From assembly GCA_019828545.1 (NCBI GenBank), contig JACVRA010000153.1, positions 1-64,000 of the forward strand: a DNA stretch of 64,000 nt. Reading direction: 5' to 3'. Source of the DNA: Paracamarosporium sp. OC-R06-R3 (lineage: Eukaryota > Ascomycota > Dothideomycetes > Pleosporales > Didymosphaeriaceae). Position 1 is the stretch's first letter. Every line of letters starts with the position of its first letter. Below the pieces are notes generated by a model. The model worked only from the letters and a program-made list of their open reading frames with translations, was not told where the DNA came from and made no database searches. The position numbers and the translations under genes were made by a program. Of this stretch, positions 32,710 to 46,000 are shown one piece after another.

Positions 32710-35321
32710 GATTTGCTGTACCTAACTATTCTCAGTACTCAGTAGATGCGTGTTATTTAGAGTAGGATGTATGCTCTGAAGCGTGTAAACGTTTGGCGAT
32801 GGCCCACATTCCGTCTACCCTTATTAAGCATTACCCTTCTCGACATTGAGGAATGCGTTAATGAAACATGCTTTGACATACGGCAGCATTCAGTCAAGAT
32901 TTGTCTTACGATGCAATACATTCCTATCATTGCCGGCAAGGTTGAACTGAGATAGATTAACGACAAAGGTGAATCAACTTGCTTTTCCATCTCGATGATT
33001 CGTATGCATTCGATGCCACTTATGGATCTGCACCATCTGCTATATAGGATGACGACTCTCTGAGCATTGCATGTGATGTCTTATGTCCTCTATGGATTAA
33101 AGTATCACACTGTTACATCCCGCCTACCTTATCACACCATAATTACATAATAGACCCAACGACAAAACCTAAACAATAGTGCCAAGCCGGGTGCGGCGAC
33201 AGAAGATCAAGCATGATGGGAATGTATAAGTCTGTGGCTACCTCTATGATGTGATGCCGAATGCAAACTCGAGAAAAGAGTGTTCCACAGAGTTGAATGG
33301 GCGTGAGGTTGAACGGACACGGACACGTTGAGGAAGCCACGTGTATGGGTGTGCAAGGTCTAGTCAGGCGAGTGAAGAAGCCTCGGCGTTGGCACAACAG
33401 AGTCGTTACTTAGGCTGGACGACGGTCAGGAAAGCGAGGAAGGAAGGGCTTTGTCGAAGAAATAGGAAACAGTTAGACGAAAAGGGGATAAGGTCGAACG
33501 ATTGCTGACCGGGATCTCGTGCGAGTAAGTTAAAACGTTCGATTAGTGGATCGATGGATTTGGTGCGAGTAAAATGAAAACTGTACGCAGCTGCCTGTAG
33601 CATCGCGAAAGTTCAAAAATCGATCAAAATAGGTGGTAGTTGAACAAGTTCAGCCGTGATTCCGTTGAGCGACATGAGAGGACGGTCTGGTCTCTGTGGC
33701 TCCTACGCGATCTCTTGGACGCCGCGTAATGCTGTCTCGTCAAGCATATTCCTTGAATAGCTCGCAAGGTTGTCTCGGTACGGGAACAGGTAGGAACATT
33801 TGAGTTTGCAGTAAGAAGCTATCACTGCCGGATAACCACGGGTCGCTCAACATTAAATGTTTTGTATGAAAGTCATTGACGTTGTACCGGAAAGCGATTG
33901 CGCACAAGGGCCGACAGACGAAGCAACAGACCCGCGAACGCACATTCTGCAGTACAAACTACGTCTCGAGCACTAAGTTGGGCGAGGTGGTATTGGTGTT
34001 CCATTGCAGTTAATGTTGCGGAGGCGGTGCACTCGGCGCACGTGGAGCGCAGCCGCAGTTGAGACTGGAAGAGGCTGAATTCGATATTCACCATAGAGAA
34101 TTCAGGTACCCGCGCAATCCCATACTTCAACATCACAGATAGGTGATCGACGATGCAGGGCTGGGGTAGCTGACAAGACTCCGCAAAATCCTGGGTTGCT
34201 CTGTGAGAATAGGGATGTAAAGGTGGGCAGTCGTAGGGTGCAGAAGATTGTTAGGGATATCCTGGCCCCAGAGGGTCCAACCACGGCTCGTCCGCTGCAC
34301 AAGCGAGCAAGATGAGAGGCTGTATGGGGGAGAAATCCTTTGGCCTCCAAGCGGCGAAGGTTTCCTGCTTGGGGCGCAATTTTCCTCAGGCCGGCAGTTC
34401 GGATGGGGAGTGGATCGGAGCAGGACTAGTGATATCAAAACGATCTAGGGGTGAAACACATCGGAAATTCGAGCTGTTATGAAGAGAAGGGTGGTGGGAA
34501 AGTGGACGTCATCCCCAGGAACGGAGAGAGGGAGGAGAGTGGCGTCTACCGTGAGTGCAGCGGCAGGGAGCAGCAGTAGATCATGAGGTGAGACCTTGTA
34601 CGGGGAGCGGTGCGGCGCAGAGGCCAGACACAGAGGCAAGGTTGGACTAAGGTAGTGTCCGCGACGGCTCGCAGCCGCACGCTGGTCTGTGGGAGCCCTA
34701 TGAACGGCTTTACATCATAGCATACACGAGTCTCGGAGTGGTGGGCGAGGGACCGAGGACTCGAGAAGAGAGGCCCTGGGGCAGATCGGGCCCTTAGCGC
34801 TCATCGGACTCGCATGGTCGGCTGGGCTATCGAATCGAAGGCTGGTCGGGGCTGGTGGTCATGGTTGCAGCGCGCCGCTCAGCACCAAGTTCGTGGCTGT
34901 GACCGAGAGAGCGTCGTCCCGCCGCAGTCACTGCCTGATATCCGCCCATCTCCCCTTGGCCTCGTCTTCTCCCCTCTCGTCCCAAACGCCGCCGTCCACC
35001 TGCTTGCCGCTGCAATTTGCATTCGCAGCTGACGCCGTCTTGCTGTGCCGCTCCGACGCACGCCTCGGCCGCATCCCTCCCGTAACGAAGCGATCCGCAG
35101 CCCTGGAAATCCTCACACTCGTTAGGCTGAATTGCGCTGCGCTTCCGCCATATACAAGGCCGTGGACAGCACAGCTGCTGCACCGCACCTGCTTTTCGCT
35201 CCACGACGCTCGTTTCAGTGCACGCGGCCGGTGCATGAGGGCTTCGCGGCCTCCGCGCGTATGAGCAGCACCTTTCGCATCCACACCCCAACCACCACCT
35301 CCTCACGCCTCGACCGCTCCA
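32710..35321. other. Gene-poor intergenic region
   Basis: 2.6 kb without a supportable gene. Frames are short, on both strands, and lack motifs or plausible splice joins. Composition is mixed, becoming GC-rich after 34.6 kb toward the next gene's promoter. Confidence 0.45.
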
Positions 35322-36382
35322 ATGCCCTTCCGGCCCGGGACGCGGAAATACATAAACCTGGAGAGCAAGCACGGCGCAAATGCCGCCAAAGAAGCTTGGT
35401 ATTGGCGCTTCATTGCGCTGGCCGCGTCGTGGATGATCCTCTGCGGGTAAGTCACACTCCCCAGCTGAAGCCTATACGAGAGGGAAGCCGACGTCTTCTG
35501 TTAGATACCTCATCCTGCCCGGACTCTACGCAAAAAACGCGCAGCTCAGGATAAGCCAAGCAGTCCTTAGCGTCTTCGTTGTCGCCCTCCTGACCGCCGG
35601 CTACTCGTTCACCGCGCTGCTTTGCTTTGCCTGCCGCAGCGAAGTCTTCCAAGCCGAATCCATCTTCCTGTAAGCCTCGACTTCCAGCTGCACATCCTCG
35701 CTCGACTGACACCTTTTACCATAGCCCTGCCCTTACGTCCTCTGCCATCGGTCTCCTGACAATAGCGTACAACTTCCTCGCATCGAATGCCTACGTGTGG
35801 AGCACCTCTGCCATATCCGGCACCGTGGTATCCACAACCTCCACCTTCCTTTACGGCATGCTACTACTATGGACGCACCGCCGCATCGTCAAGCTTAATG
35901 AGCGTAACAGTCCTCGCTCAAATAACCTGTACAATGAGCCACGATATTACAACAACTTTGTCCAAAACATGTACCCCGCCGCCGCGCGCTCGCCCTCCGC
36001 CCCGCCCGAAATCCAACTTTCCGATGAAGATAGGATAAACCAACAGATGGCTTTACTCCTCATGAAAGCGGACAGCGGGACAAGTCCGGACGCAAGTTCT
36101 GCGACATTCAGGATCGACCTGCCCGAGGACCATGAGGAGAGGGAACGATTGGCTAATAGCCAGGAATTGGTCGGAACACCACCTATATCGCACGCAGACT
36201 GGAACCGCGCAAGATCACAAAGCAGGCCAGATAGTCTGGGCGAGACACAAGCCTGGGAGCGCTGGCAAGACAGAGGCCGCACAACGAACCGGCCAGCTAG
36301 CACTGATGCGCGAAGTAACCACTCGCGAGCGATGAGCCGAGAAGAACGGAGAAGAGAGATCGAACTAGGATTAATAGCCTGA
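35322..36382 (+). CDS. Four-transmembrane fungal membrane protein, function unknown
   Basis: Exons 35322-35446, 35505-35669 and 35725-36382 (introns 58 and 55 bp) encode 315 residues. Four hydrophobic segments are visible: FIALAASWMILCGYLILPGL, AVLSVFVVALLTAGYSFTAL, ALTSSAIGLLTIAYNFLA and SGTVVSTTSTFLYGMLLLW. A hydrophilic tail of about 170 residues follows, rich in charged residues, Ser and Arg. The start codon (MPFRPGTRKYINLESKHG) was chosen because it opens the frame that splices cleanly into the membrane segments. The arrangement resembles other fungal tetraspan proteins but I do not recognise a named family. Confidence 0.8.
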
Positions 36383-38272
36383 TACTTCGCTTCTTCGTTC
36401 TTCGTATATTCTACTTACTACCATTTACACGAATCCATTGCAAAGCATTTTCAGCAGCGACGGTGTTTGCGGACTAGGAGTTTCCGGCGTTCTGCGGCGA
36501 GCGGCATGACTCGCACGACAGCGAGTTATTGTGTCCGATCACCAATCTATCTCTCTAGTATGTATTTCTGGGACGGCCAATCTGCGGCCAAGGCTCTCTT
36601 TTTCCATGCCTGGACGGTCTTTGACATGTGTGTATGTGTTGGATATACCTCTGTTTTTTTTTTGGCTGGGTGCGGCGCGCTGCGTCGCCTAGGGTAGCAT
36701 ATACATCATCTGAGCGCCGCAATGCTTCGGTAGCTAGTATCAACATTATACACTGCACTGCAATTACTTGGTCCGTTGATGTGCGCCGTCCTCAGCTATG
36801 CGTCTTGTTTGCCCCTGGATGCTGCCTCATGAAACAGCTTTGGCCCGACCGTTGCTGCGACCCGCGCAAATGCCGCCCTGCTTCACCGGAAGCTGATGAT
36901 TCTAGAACAAAAGCCTTTACCAAGTTCCGCGCCACCAGCCCCCAACTCGAACTAACGATCGCTATTCGGCCCCCAAACTTACGCGTTTGAACCGTAGGGT
37001 GTTTGTGACATCAGACACCGACGCACTAACATCACTGCCGCGTCGACTTACGTAAGTTAGATGTCGAAATGGTGGCAAGAGTGAGGGAATGGCCGAGATG
37101 TGAGTACTACTTGTGTTAAGTTTTCTCTCATGGGTAGATCAGTACTGTGCGACGTGGACACGGGTTTATAACGAATGTTGATTGCTTTGAAAAGGTAATT
37201 GGTATGAGCGTAAGGAGAAGGCCTAGACAATGATAAATTGGTTGAACGCTGTGTAGGAAACCTGATGTATAAACTGAAGAACAGAGATGGTCTTCCAGGG
37301 TTGGACACATAGTTGAAACCGCCTGTCTCGTTCAGCTAAGCTAAACGGTAGTGGGAGCTATCGACTGACGTGTCTTAACGTTTCAAAAATCTGCAGATTG
37401 TTCGTAAAGGAGATGTCAGGAGAGGGAAAACTTGTTGGAATTCTTGAAAAGAGTCAACGCGATTGGTTAGAAATGGTTATTGCCGTTTGACTGGTATATT
37501 CTTCTTCTTCTTCTCTTGGAGAGATCATCTGTGCATGAGAGAAAGCCTCATGGGACTTCTTGCTATTGAGCCAACTGCACGTTGCAGATGTCCAAGCACC
37601 TTGCTCGTACAGAGCCTACCATAATTCCTGGTTAGCACTTGGAGAGTCAAAACTGCCTTTGCGGCAGCGCGAACGCTGTCCAAAACGTACAGGGCACCAT
37701 CCGGGAGGGTGGAATGCAAATGTTCCCATCAATTATCAACTATTGTCCCAATTATAACAATATGATCTTGTCGCTAGATTGATAACGTAAAGAATTCATT
37801 GAAGTTTTAGCTTTTCGAGGACGCTCGATCTTGGCCAATCGGCGTGATTTTCCATCATATTGTGTCGTCGTATGCGACGGTAGGGGAACATAGCAAGCTG
37901 TGTGGAAAGGTTCCTGCTTTGTGTGATGGTCAATTTTCCAGTATGCGCTGCCTATGCGGCGACACGAACAGACATGGGTACGAGTGACTGCAAAGAATGA
38001 TCAAGCATATCCACTAAAGGATAAGCTGAGCTAAAATCACTTCAACCTGTGGTAGTATGATTGAAGCAAAACCGTTGTTTTATATGTATTACCGTAGAAA
38101 CTCTCTTCATTTCTTTCACTGAAGGAGAAATTTATTGATGAGCAATAGCAAGTCAATATCAGTCGAGGTTGCTCGATTCCAACTTAAATTCGTCGTTCTC
38201 CTTCTCCCTTGAAAATTCTCGCATCCCGATCAACTCGTGTTGAGTGGCATCGTGTAGCAGCGACAACGGTGA
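36383..38272. other. Intergenic region
   Basis: About 1.9 kb with no gene supported. Holds a T-run near 36650-36662 and a short CTT microsatellite near 37500-37514. Confidence 0.45.
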
Positions 38273-39992
38273 TTAGTTAGATGTCGGCTTGATAGCGAAT
38301 TGCTTCAAATACTCATAGTCCGCCTCACATTTCTTAACCGTATCCCTGATCCACATCCCTGCTTTCTCGCCATACTTTTCTGTCCACTCAGCATAGAGCT
38401 GATCATCAGTTTTGGGGGCTTTCTTCTGTCATAGTGTTAGTCGAACAGTGCCAGCCATCCAAGAAATATCCCAACTTACGTGCGTCCTCGCTTTGAGCTC
38501 AGAGCTGTTGATAGCATCTTCATGCCAGCCCTTCCACTTTTCAAACACCTCTTTGGCATAAGTCTGATGGTACTCATCCTCCCACTTGAGCATCTCCGGC
38601 TCGTAAGGAATGCCGGTAGACCTACAGTAGGCCTCGATCATAGCGGTCGGGTTGTCGAGAACATCGTCGGCATCCAGGACACAGATCTCGATGCCAGAGT
38701 CTTTCTCCTTCGCACCATCTGCACCATTCGTGTTCTGTCCAGCGACACGTGGACCGACAAGGCCTTCTTTACGCAGATAATCAAAGAGACGACGAAGCTC
38801 GGCGTAGCCTGCTTCATTGAAACCGACGCTGTGCCAACCTGTTATATCGTCCAGTGGTGGGGTAGTGCAGCGGTGATAGCTCGGGATGCTGTGCTTCGGA
38901 TGACGGATCAGGAAGGTGAAATGAAACTGAGACAAGAGATCTTTGGGCAGGACGGTTGGATTACCAGGCTCCCCTTCAGTTGGATATGGGTAGGGAGGTC
39001 CTCCTTTGCTATCCCTGGTTGTGGTAGGAGAGAGCTCGGTTGTGTTTGTTCCAACCCCACGCTTGTAGTTAATGAGAGAAGGGGCAATTGTGGGGGGTTT
39101 ATTGTCAGGTGGCATCCAGTAATAAGCCATGTCTTTGATAAAGACGCGTTTGCCCTATTGTATCCGTGAGCAAGCGCCATTCTCTACGAGGTGTATAGAG
39201 TGTGTGTGTGCCAGTGTGGTGGAAAACGAATATGATAGGAAATTTGTAAATGGTGGGTTTGGGGCGCCGCCAGTATGGAGGTTTTCGTGCGATAAGCGGA
39301 TACGTAACAACAACATTATGCCGAAGATCAAGCAGAGATTTGTAGGAATAGAAATGAAACCATGGCATTTGTTGATGGGAGGATTGGGTTGAGAAAGTGA
39401 TCGCGTGGCGTTTGAGTAGGGAAACTGGGGCAGGATGAGGCTTTCGTGATGGTGTAAGGGGGTCGACGCCACGCTTCTGCTGCCAATTGGATCGCTCGTA
39501 TCTGACGTTAGACAGCCACGAAATTTGCGAATTGATCAGAGAGTAGGCTGAGAGCGCATGGGAGGAGAGGTAAGCGACAAATGGTAGAGACGTCGTGCAA
39601 ACATGAGCTTGATTGGATGTGTGTCGAGAACAACGAGGAAAAAACGAATATATGCGAAACAAAGGTGGGGAAGAGCAGAAAGGGAGCAGCGGACCTCTGA
39701 GCCATCGCGCGCAATGTTGTCGAAGATGGTACGGTATGTACTGTCACCAAAACCGCTGTTCTTCCTCTCTTCCGGGTCGTTCTCGTAGCGATCGTGAAGC
39801 CTCTCAGGTCCGAAATAGAAGGCGTCACCGAAGGGTTCGTGAACGGTCTGAAGCGTGTCCCGGCGGGTCATGAAAACCTGTGGAATGTGAGTTTCTCAAG
39901 AGCAAACAATTGCTATGGAATTCACGCACCCGCTCGAAGGCCGTAGAGCAAGCTCGCGGGTGGGTAGCGCAAAAGATGGGCCTGTTGGACAT
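38273..39992 (-). CDS. P-loop sulfotransferase-like protein
   Basis: Minus-strand exons 39992-39930, 39877-39695, 39154-38480 and 38425-38273 join, all in phase 0, to 357 residues. The N-terminus MSNRPIFCATHPRACSTAFERV carries the phosphosulfate-binding-type P-loop (HPRACSTAF). KRVFIKDMAYYW and FTFLIRHPKHSIPSYHR match the strand and 3'-phosphate-binding loop of the sulfotransferase fold. The DADDVLDNP and KWEDEYHQTYA regions are typical of the fungal subgroup. The activity of this subgroup is not established, so substrate is left open. The second intron, 540 bp, is about ten times longer than others here and has a weak donor (GTCCGC), so that join is the least certain part. Cytosolic. Confidence 0.8.
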
Positions 39993-40652
39993 GATGACTG
40001 CCGCCTCGCAATACCCCAAGGCAAAGAATAGAGAAGGAGAGCAAAGCAGGCGGGTCAGCTACTTTTAACAACCGAACGAGCAACCACGGCCGGCTTGCGG
40101 GCACTAGCAAGTCTTTCAGATGCAGTCCCCCGGGGTGACAAGACACGAAAGTGACTATGACTGGAGGCGAATCCACAATTCCACGAGGACAGCGATCTAG
40201 TTATGCTAGCAGGCTTCCGACGTGTGCTAATCACAGCAACCAGTCGAGCCGGAGAGGTCTGGCTCGGGCTGGGTACACACGGGAGGGGTTGCCCAGCCAA
40301 AAGTGGTGGCGCAACGCCGCCGTAAGAGTGGCTTTCTGTATACGGTTGCATGGCGCGGATGCAGGCAAGGTGCATATCTTGTCTGCATGTTCACGGTGGA
40401 GGTTTGCCAGTTGAGACGCCGTGTGTACGTCATTAGAAAACACTGCGGCCCGTCTAGTCGGCTTCCGGTTAGCCCATGCATCCAACGCTGGAAAGCCCCT
40501 CCAGCCCCTCACAGCCTGTTCGTTTCCTTTCCCATCGGGTCAAGAACAGCACCGAGAGGACATCAATGGAAAGCATTCTTTTATTGTTTTGTTTTGTTAT
40601 CCAAATCATGTCACGTGTCATCTGCTGATCATCTAGAACCCATGTACCGAGA
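39993..40652. other. Intergenic region
   Basis: 660 bp between the sulfotransferase-like start codon and the 3' end of the next minus-strand gene. No coding signal beyond short frames. Confidence 0.45.
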
Positions 40653-41236
40653 CTAAGACGCGCTCTCTCTCGCAACTGTATTCGCCGTCTCGGGCTCCCT
40701 CTCCTGTGCTGCCGGGCCTCCAATGTTACCCCTCTGTCCGGCTGGTACATCCTCCTCCAGATTTCTCTGATTAGTGAACTTCGGGTCCCTTCCCGTGACT
40801 TCATCGTTGCTCTCCATGGTCGACGTGGTGCCTGTCAGACCAGTCCTGTCTCTCTTGCCGCTTCCATGCAGTTCCTGAGACGTCTGGCCTGAGCCCGGGT
40901 GGCCGAGGCCGGTATGCACGTCGGCAGAAGTTGCACCTCCAATGGTTGAGGATGCGTCTTGGTACATGCGCTGATTGTTGAGGTCTGGGTTGGGGGTGTA
41001 GGTCGAAGATTTAGGAGCGGTTCCAGCGGGCAGCGTCTCTGCGCTGAATTCGGGGACGGCGTCGTTGCCTACGAGTTTGCCGGGCTGGTGCTGAAGGCTG
41101 GTCAGCTCTGGATCCTAGTAACTCGAAAAAGCGAGATTGCGAAACTTACTCCACCAGTCTGCAAAGGCTCGCTGGGAGGTACTCTGGAGTGGAACTCGCC
41201 CTTCTGACCGGCAACTGCTGCTTCGTTGGCGCTCAT
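40653..41236 (-). CDS. Small hydrophilic, probably disordered protein
   Basis: Exons 41236-41150 and 41090-40653 (59-bp intron, GTAAGT donor) give 174 residues beginning MSANEAAVAGQKGEFHSRVP. The sequence PPSEPLQTGG followed across the intron by HQPGKLVGNDAVPEFSAETLPAGTAP reads like a widely conserved but unnamed filamentous-fungal protein. It is rich in Gly, Thr, Glu and Pro, with no membrane segment or Cys, and looks intrinsically disordered. Stress or conidiation roles are sometimes suggested for such proteins, but nothing here shows it. Confidence 0.75.
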
Positions 41237-41754
41237 GATGAATCTGGAGTTGATACGAAGGCTGTAAGGTGGCTTGATTTTGAAACTAAGAGTATGTTCA
41301 CACTCGCACAGAGTTGTAGTCTCTGTATCGTGTGTGCAAAGCCGCCGTTTTAAGAGGTTCTTCCTAGAGACTCCTGAGGTCAGGGTAACGTCATGCACAT
41401 GATGAATTACGGATTCTTTATTCTCTACTTTGCTGCCTTACAGCGCTATATGGCACCTGCCGAAGCTAGGGAAGGACGTCATCAATGTGCACGTCGTTAG
41501 GGCAGCCTTCGTACTTGTAGATTGTCGTTGGCGGCCCAGTGTCTGCACGTGATGCTGGGATTCACTGTCAATCGGTGCTATGTGTTAGGACAATTAATAT
41601 CCTCTCATTTACCTGATGTGTCATAGATATATATATTCACCACACAGCACAATTCATATGGGACGTCAAGCGATTCGTTTCTGTAAGATGTTACGTCCTC
41701 GGCTCAAGATGTAAGGCTTTGGTAGATAAGGGACACAGCTGTGAGAATGCCGGT
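41237..41754. other. Intergenic region
   Basis: 518 bp between two minus-strand genes; presumed promoter and terminator sequence only. Confidence 0.45.
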
Positions 41755-42879
41755 TTAAGCGTTCGGTAGACATATGGCGCGCTCAGACATCTCTGTGAAG
41801 GAAAGTTCTTGCTGCGTGTCCTCCCAATCATCCTCGTACTGTATAGGTTAGAAAGGGGACGATCAACTGACAAAACGGAATCACCTCACCTTACGAGTGC
41901 CTCTTTCGACACGAAATACAGTGTTGTCTTGCTGCAGAGACTCGCGCTGATGGAGCAGTGTTCCCGAATCCCGAACATGGCCGTGATACACCACAATAAG
42001 TCTTCGATCGACCTTCTTCACTCTGTCTTTCGCAATAGGAGAGATGGGCCCATCAAGCCAGTCACGTATGCCCTCCCACCATGGTTCAGGCAGATCCCAG
42101 TTCCAGTAGTCGATGTCATGAATGAGCAAATCGATTTTGACTTCTTCGACGAGTGGAAGGTGCTGTAGAAGAGCGTCGATGGCGACACTGAGGGGATTTG
42201 GTCGGGGCTGCAGAGGATTGCTTACATGTCCTTCTTGCCAGACGGTTGGCCTTGTTACCTTGTCGTCCTGGTCTGCCGACACCCTCGATAGTTGTGCTTT
42301 GTGTAGTCTCTTGGCTCTGACGATGGGTCGTGTGCTCTCGCCACTCCACCAATTGTAACCAGCCCAGACAGTGAACTTTAACTTCTTGAGCCGGCTGAGC
42401 AGGGGTGCTAGTCCCATAAAGCGAGGTGATGGCTCCCGTCTCTCCGGCGTGTAGTAGCCCATGGCTCCGCGGTGCTGCCTAAGGACTTCCAGCGTCAACC
42501 TGGCAGTGTCTTCATCGTGGAGCCGCTCTATCAGCTCATCCGAACTCGTATGATTCCTCTCGGCAAGTTTGTGGCTGGTGGTTTCGTTGAGGGGCTTGGA
42601 GTCAACAACCGTGGCATGGCTTGATGAGTTGAGCCGGCGAGCGTGATATACCAAGGTTTCGTGTCGCAGCTGCTTGCATACCCGCAGGACGTTGGTGGGC
42701 ATCCGCGAGGGAAGATAGATGCGAGTATCGACGTAGGTGGGAGCCGCTTTGTTGTGTCTGTGCAGCGAGTATGTGTGTGGGGTAGCGCTGGATGTATGCA
42801 CGTGCTGCGGCAGAAGGAGATGCGAGAAGACGTCTTCCCTCAGCTCAAGGGGAATCCGAAAGAAGGGGGAGGGGTTCAT
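41755..42879 (-). CDS. 2EXR/F-box-like hypothetical protein
   Basis: Exons 42879-41890 and 41838-41755 (51-bp intron, GTGAGG...CTAACCTATACAG) encode 357 residues. It starts MNPSPFFRIPLELREDVFSH, the FxxIPxELRxxIF pattern of the fungal 2EXR/F-box-like domain, followed by NVLRVCKQLRHETL. The rest is unrecognised. The start was moved inward from the longest frame because the domain begins here and the upstream 80 codons are GC-rich and lack similarity. It shares a 213-bp divergent promoter with the F-box gene on the other strand. Confidence 0.75.
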
Positions 42880-43092
42880 TGTGCAGTGGAGGCATTCCTG
42901 CCAACGAAGTGGGCTGGGGTTGGATCGACCAGGGCGGAGCGTGCCTGCAGCGGGGCTCCAAGCGAATGACGCCAGAAGGAGCACCACGGTCCCGCAAACA
43001 GAAGACCCGCTGCCTCCACCGCCAGCCCTACACGCCCTGCCTCGCACCGGCTTGCCTCGACATGCCCAACGCGGGTTGATACCGACGCGCAC
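42880..43092. promoter_or_regulatory. Short bidirectional promoter
   Basis: Only 213 bp separate the divergent ATGs of the 2EXR-like and F-box genes, so their promoters must overlap. GC-rich, no TATA box noticed. Confidence 0.5.
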
Positions 43093-46000
43093 ATGGCCAC
43101 CCCGGGAGACATGCAGCACCCGCGCGCCCCTCCTCGTGCCACCGACAGCGGTGGCGCTTCCTCCGCCGCCTCCCGCCCGGTAACTCGCATGCCATGTCTT
43201 TCTTGCCGTCGAGCTGACGCTTCCCTAGCACCCACCCGGCGGCACTCGCACCCACCCGCAAGACGCCTCGCCCTGCAGCTCGAGACGCATCGACACCAGG
43301 AGCAGTCGCCGTCACAGCCAGGCTAGCTCTGCAGCCGATCCCGCACCGCAGGACCAAGGTACCGGGGACCTTGAGAGCCACCCGCCGCCTTCCATCTTCG
43401 CCGGCAGCCACGAACCAGCACGCGACCAAGACGCCATCCGACACTCGAGCCGCTTCCAGCTCTCCCTTTCGCGGCATGGCAACGGCGGTGCGATTGCAGC
43501 CCGCCAGTTCCAGCATGTTTCCCGCGCCGCCCTTGACCCTGCCGAGCCGTTGGCCGCCAACGCTGATATTCAGAGTTGGCTTGATGAACACTCCGATGAG
43601 CTAGAGCAGAGTCCTGACGCCTGCTCGCACGTATGGAGGAGGATGGATCTCCACGGAGCCTTGTCACGCTCGTCGATGGATGATACGAGCAAAGTCAAAC
43701 CCGAAACGAGGCCGAAGCATTCAAGAGAGAGGTTTGAAGACGTCGACAGCAAGGACATGGTGAGCACGTTAAACAGTCGAGAGGCGGTTGCTGTCATGAT
43801 GTACCAAAGTGGCCCTTCTGCTCATCCACAGGCAAACGATGTCTGGCCCAATTTGCGAGACTTTGGCAAAATGCCTGCGCGCTATTATCGCGTCAACAAA
43901 ACCTTGAAATCCCAGTCGGATAGTAGGCTACGTCGGCGCCCTATCAAAACACTGAAGGCCCATCAACCATGCGATGCGACAACCGCACAACTGCCCAACC
44001 CTTCATTTGGCCGACCGCTCTGGAATCTTCCCGTTGAATTGATTGAGATGATCGCAAGCCACCTCAACCGTGACGACATCGAGGCCTTGCGCCTAGTCAG
44101 TCGCGAGTTGAATCAAAATATTTCGCAAGCTCTGTTCAAAACCGTAGTAGTCCCATTTAATACGGAAATATACGGCATGCTGGGACAAGAGCAAGCGTTG
44201 GATGTCAAGGGCAAGAACAAAGCAGGTGCACCTAATTTCATTTGGAAGAATGCTAATGGAGACGATGTCTACAACGGCTACGGTCTGGATGTCTTTCGGG
44301 GGTTTGGGGCACACATAATAAGATTTGGTATGAGTTTCGAGGTCACCGAGAGCGCTCTTGCGAAGCCGCCCGTGAAAATCCTCACCGAGCACCACGAAAG
44401 CTTTTGGGGCACATTTGACTGGCCTTTCATTGAATATCGTCGATTTGAAGACGTTGCGGGTCTCGAAACGGCGGCCGACGAAACCCCTAGGATGAAAACT
44501 GCTTTCTCCGAGCTTACCAAAGTTCAAGAGCTAGCACTTTCTGTGGACGCCGGTCTTGGCTGGCTCAACGGGCCTGATCGATCAATACGCGCACGCATCC
44601 TTCATCGGCCTCCTGAAGTGTTTGGAACCCTCAAGGAAATTCCTGATCGCCGTACACATGCACAGCGCGAGTTCTGGCAACACATCGAAGCTTGTCACGC
44701 CGCAGCAGAGAGCGATTTGACGTTGGCGACATTGTACAAGCTCGAGGCAACCCGACCTCCGTCCGAACTTCAGGCAGCTAATTTGGCTCTAAAGGAGCAG
44801 CCTGAGATACCATACGTGGAGCCGCGTGTAATCTCCGAAGCACTTCCACACGATACGGCAGACCTAACGGTACCAATCTCTTTTGAAGACCCAGAGGTTT
44901 TAGAACGATTTGTAGCACCTCAGGCGCCTTCCAGCGCTGGAATTCTTTATACTTCAAAAATCCAACCAGTGGATGCCGGGCAACTCATAAGCTCGGTCAT
45001 ACCCTCCACACTCACTATAGCGCAGAAGGAATGGCTAATGGAAATAGAATGGGCTCAGAGAGCCTTTATCTCCTCATACATGCTCTCCATCATCGACAAT
45101 CCCAGGACATTCAGTCTGGTCCATACCCTAAATATGTCGCGTTTGTCCGACCGGTATATTTCTCTACTCAACCGGCAGGATTTTTGGACCGCTTTACCGA
45201 ACCTTCGTAACGTCACCTTGATGGTGTTACCCTGCTGGCGGACTATAACCAGGGATGATGCGGGCGTTGTGGATACTCCTAAAGTCAACCCCTCATCCGA
45301 AATTGACTCTGTGGTCGCGCTATTAAGGGGAGTAATCAGCGTCCGTTCCAATATTCGAACTCTCGCCATCGGGTGGGCAACCGGTGGAGAGCACGCCGAG
45401 GGCGTGCATGCTAGAAACAAGCTTCTTCAGCCGGTTCCATTGCTGAATCTTGATATGATTACTGACCAAAGCGCTGCGGCACTTCGGACGGCCCTGGTGC
45501 AGTTTCCTTTCGTGGAGCGTCTCACGCTCAAGAACTGCTGGATGACACCACTTCTTCTGCAAGAATTCGTTAAAGCACACGACAGTGTTAATTTGAAGCA
45601 TCTGGTTCTCGATTCAGTCTCGCTGACTGGGATATTGAGGCCTCAACCGAATATGCATTTAGCTGTACTAGCTAACAATGTGGGTGTGAACCCTTTGGTA
45701 CCGGGACTTGCACAAGCTCAAGCATTGCATGCACATGCCCTGGCAACGCAAGGTAATGGACAAGGACAACAGCATAACATCCTCGATCCATTACAATTTT
45801 TCCAAGCCCAGGTTCAGTTGTTGCAAATCCAGCTACACCAGCTGCAGAACGTGCCTGGTGGCAACCCGAACCAAGTGCTTATGCTTCAGGCTCAGTTGCA
45901 CAACCTTGTGACACATGGCCCAGGACAGCTATACCATGGTAATAATGGCAACGCTAACCAACTCCACATTCAAGGACCCCTTATGAACACTATACAGCAA

